A stretch of 64,000 bases of DNA from Nocardia xishanensis NBRC 101358 (GTDB lineage: Bacteria > Actinomycetota > Actinomycetes > Mycobacteriales > Mycobacteriaceae), in NCBI RefSeq assembly GCF_001613365.1, contig NZ_BDCF01000029.1:1-64000 (forward strand), in the 5' to 3' direction; not shown here. Below are more notes on the stretch, generated by a model. The model worked only from the letters and a program-made list of their open reading frames with translations, made no database searches and was not told where the DNA came from. The first letter of the stretch is position 1.

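Overview
The window is GC-rich, densely coded actinobacterial DNA. A complete set of ESX (type VII secretion) core genes, IclR/GntR/TetR-regulated catabolic operons and apparently leaderless genes point to Mycobacteriales, most likely Nocardia or a close relative. This is an inference; there is no rRNA or other marker here to fix the species. No tRNA, rRNA, insertion sequence or CRISPR array was seen.

Region 1 (1-20,400) is catabolic. It opens with the end of an acyl-CoA dehydrogenase gene and an MBL-fold hydrolase divergent from a LysR regulator. A cluster follows that reads as a meta-cleavage pathway for a catechol-type substrate: FAA-family hydrolase plus IclR regulator, a frameshifted SnoaL-like gene, a class II aldolase-fold protein, an AtaL-like DUF1857 protein, a 3-hydroxyisobutyrate dehydrogenase-like enzyme, a GntR/FCD regulator, and a leftward operon of VOC protein, extradiol dioxygenase, C-C bond hydrolase and acyl-CoA ligase. 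Six to seven promoter regions in this cluster carry the same imperfect palindrome (core TGYATRCA), suggesting one FCD-type GntR regulon. Downstream, after a DUF6069 membrane protein, a CocE/NonD hydrolase and a TetR regulator, a leftward three-gene operon (2-keto-4-pentenoate hydratase, acetaldehyde dehydrogenase, 4-hydroxy-2-oxovalerate aldolase) with a divergent IclR regulator would finish the pathway to pyruvate and acetyl-CoA.

Region 2 (20,400-23,800) holds a strong bidirectional hairpin terminator, a PAP2-type membrane phosphatase/transferase and a secreted class C beta-lactamase/DD-peptidase-like serine hydrolase.

Region 3 (23,900-33,300) is an ESX locus: eccA leftward, and eccD-mycP-eccC rightward as an overlapping or closely spaced operon. 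eccB, eccE and an esxA/esxB pair are not in the window.

Region 4 (32,874-64,000) is a leftward unit converging on eccC. It contains one uninterrupted reading frame of more than 28.4 kb (at least 9,483 residues, 5' end beyond the window), then a 719-residue CpnT-like WXG100-domain protein only 9 nt downstream, then a 136-residue EspC/WXG100-like protein. The giant protein begins with the hydrophobic, glycine-rich region typical of ESX-exported toxins. It continues through repeat-rich linkers into a SecA-like DEAD-ATPase module, a large-clostridial-toxin-type glycosyltransferase, up to six OTU-like cysteine protease modules (some visibly inactivated), three tandem copies of an unrecognised module of about 330 residues, a papain-like module, an OmpA-like module and three calpain-like protease modules. 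The catalytic types (glucosylation, deubiquitination-like and calpain-like proteolysis) mostly act on eukaryotic targets in known proteins, and no obvious immunity gene is present. The best reading is a multi-effector ESX substrate aimed at eukaryotic hosts or predators. It is the most unusual object in the window.
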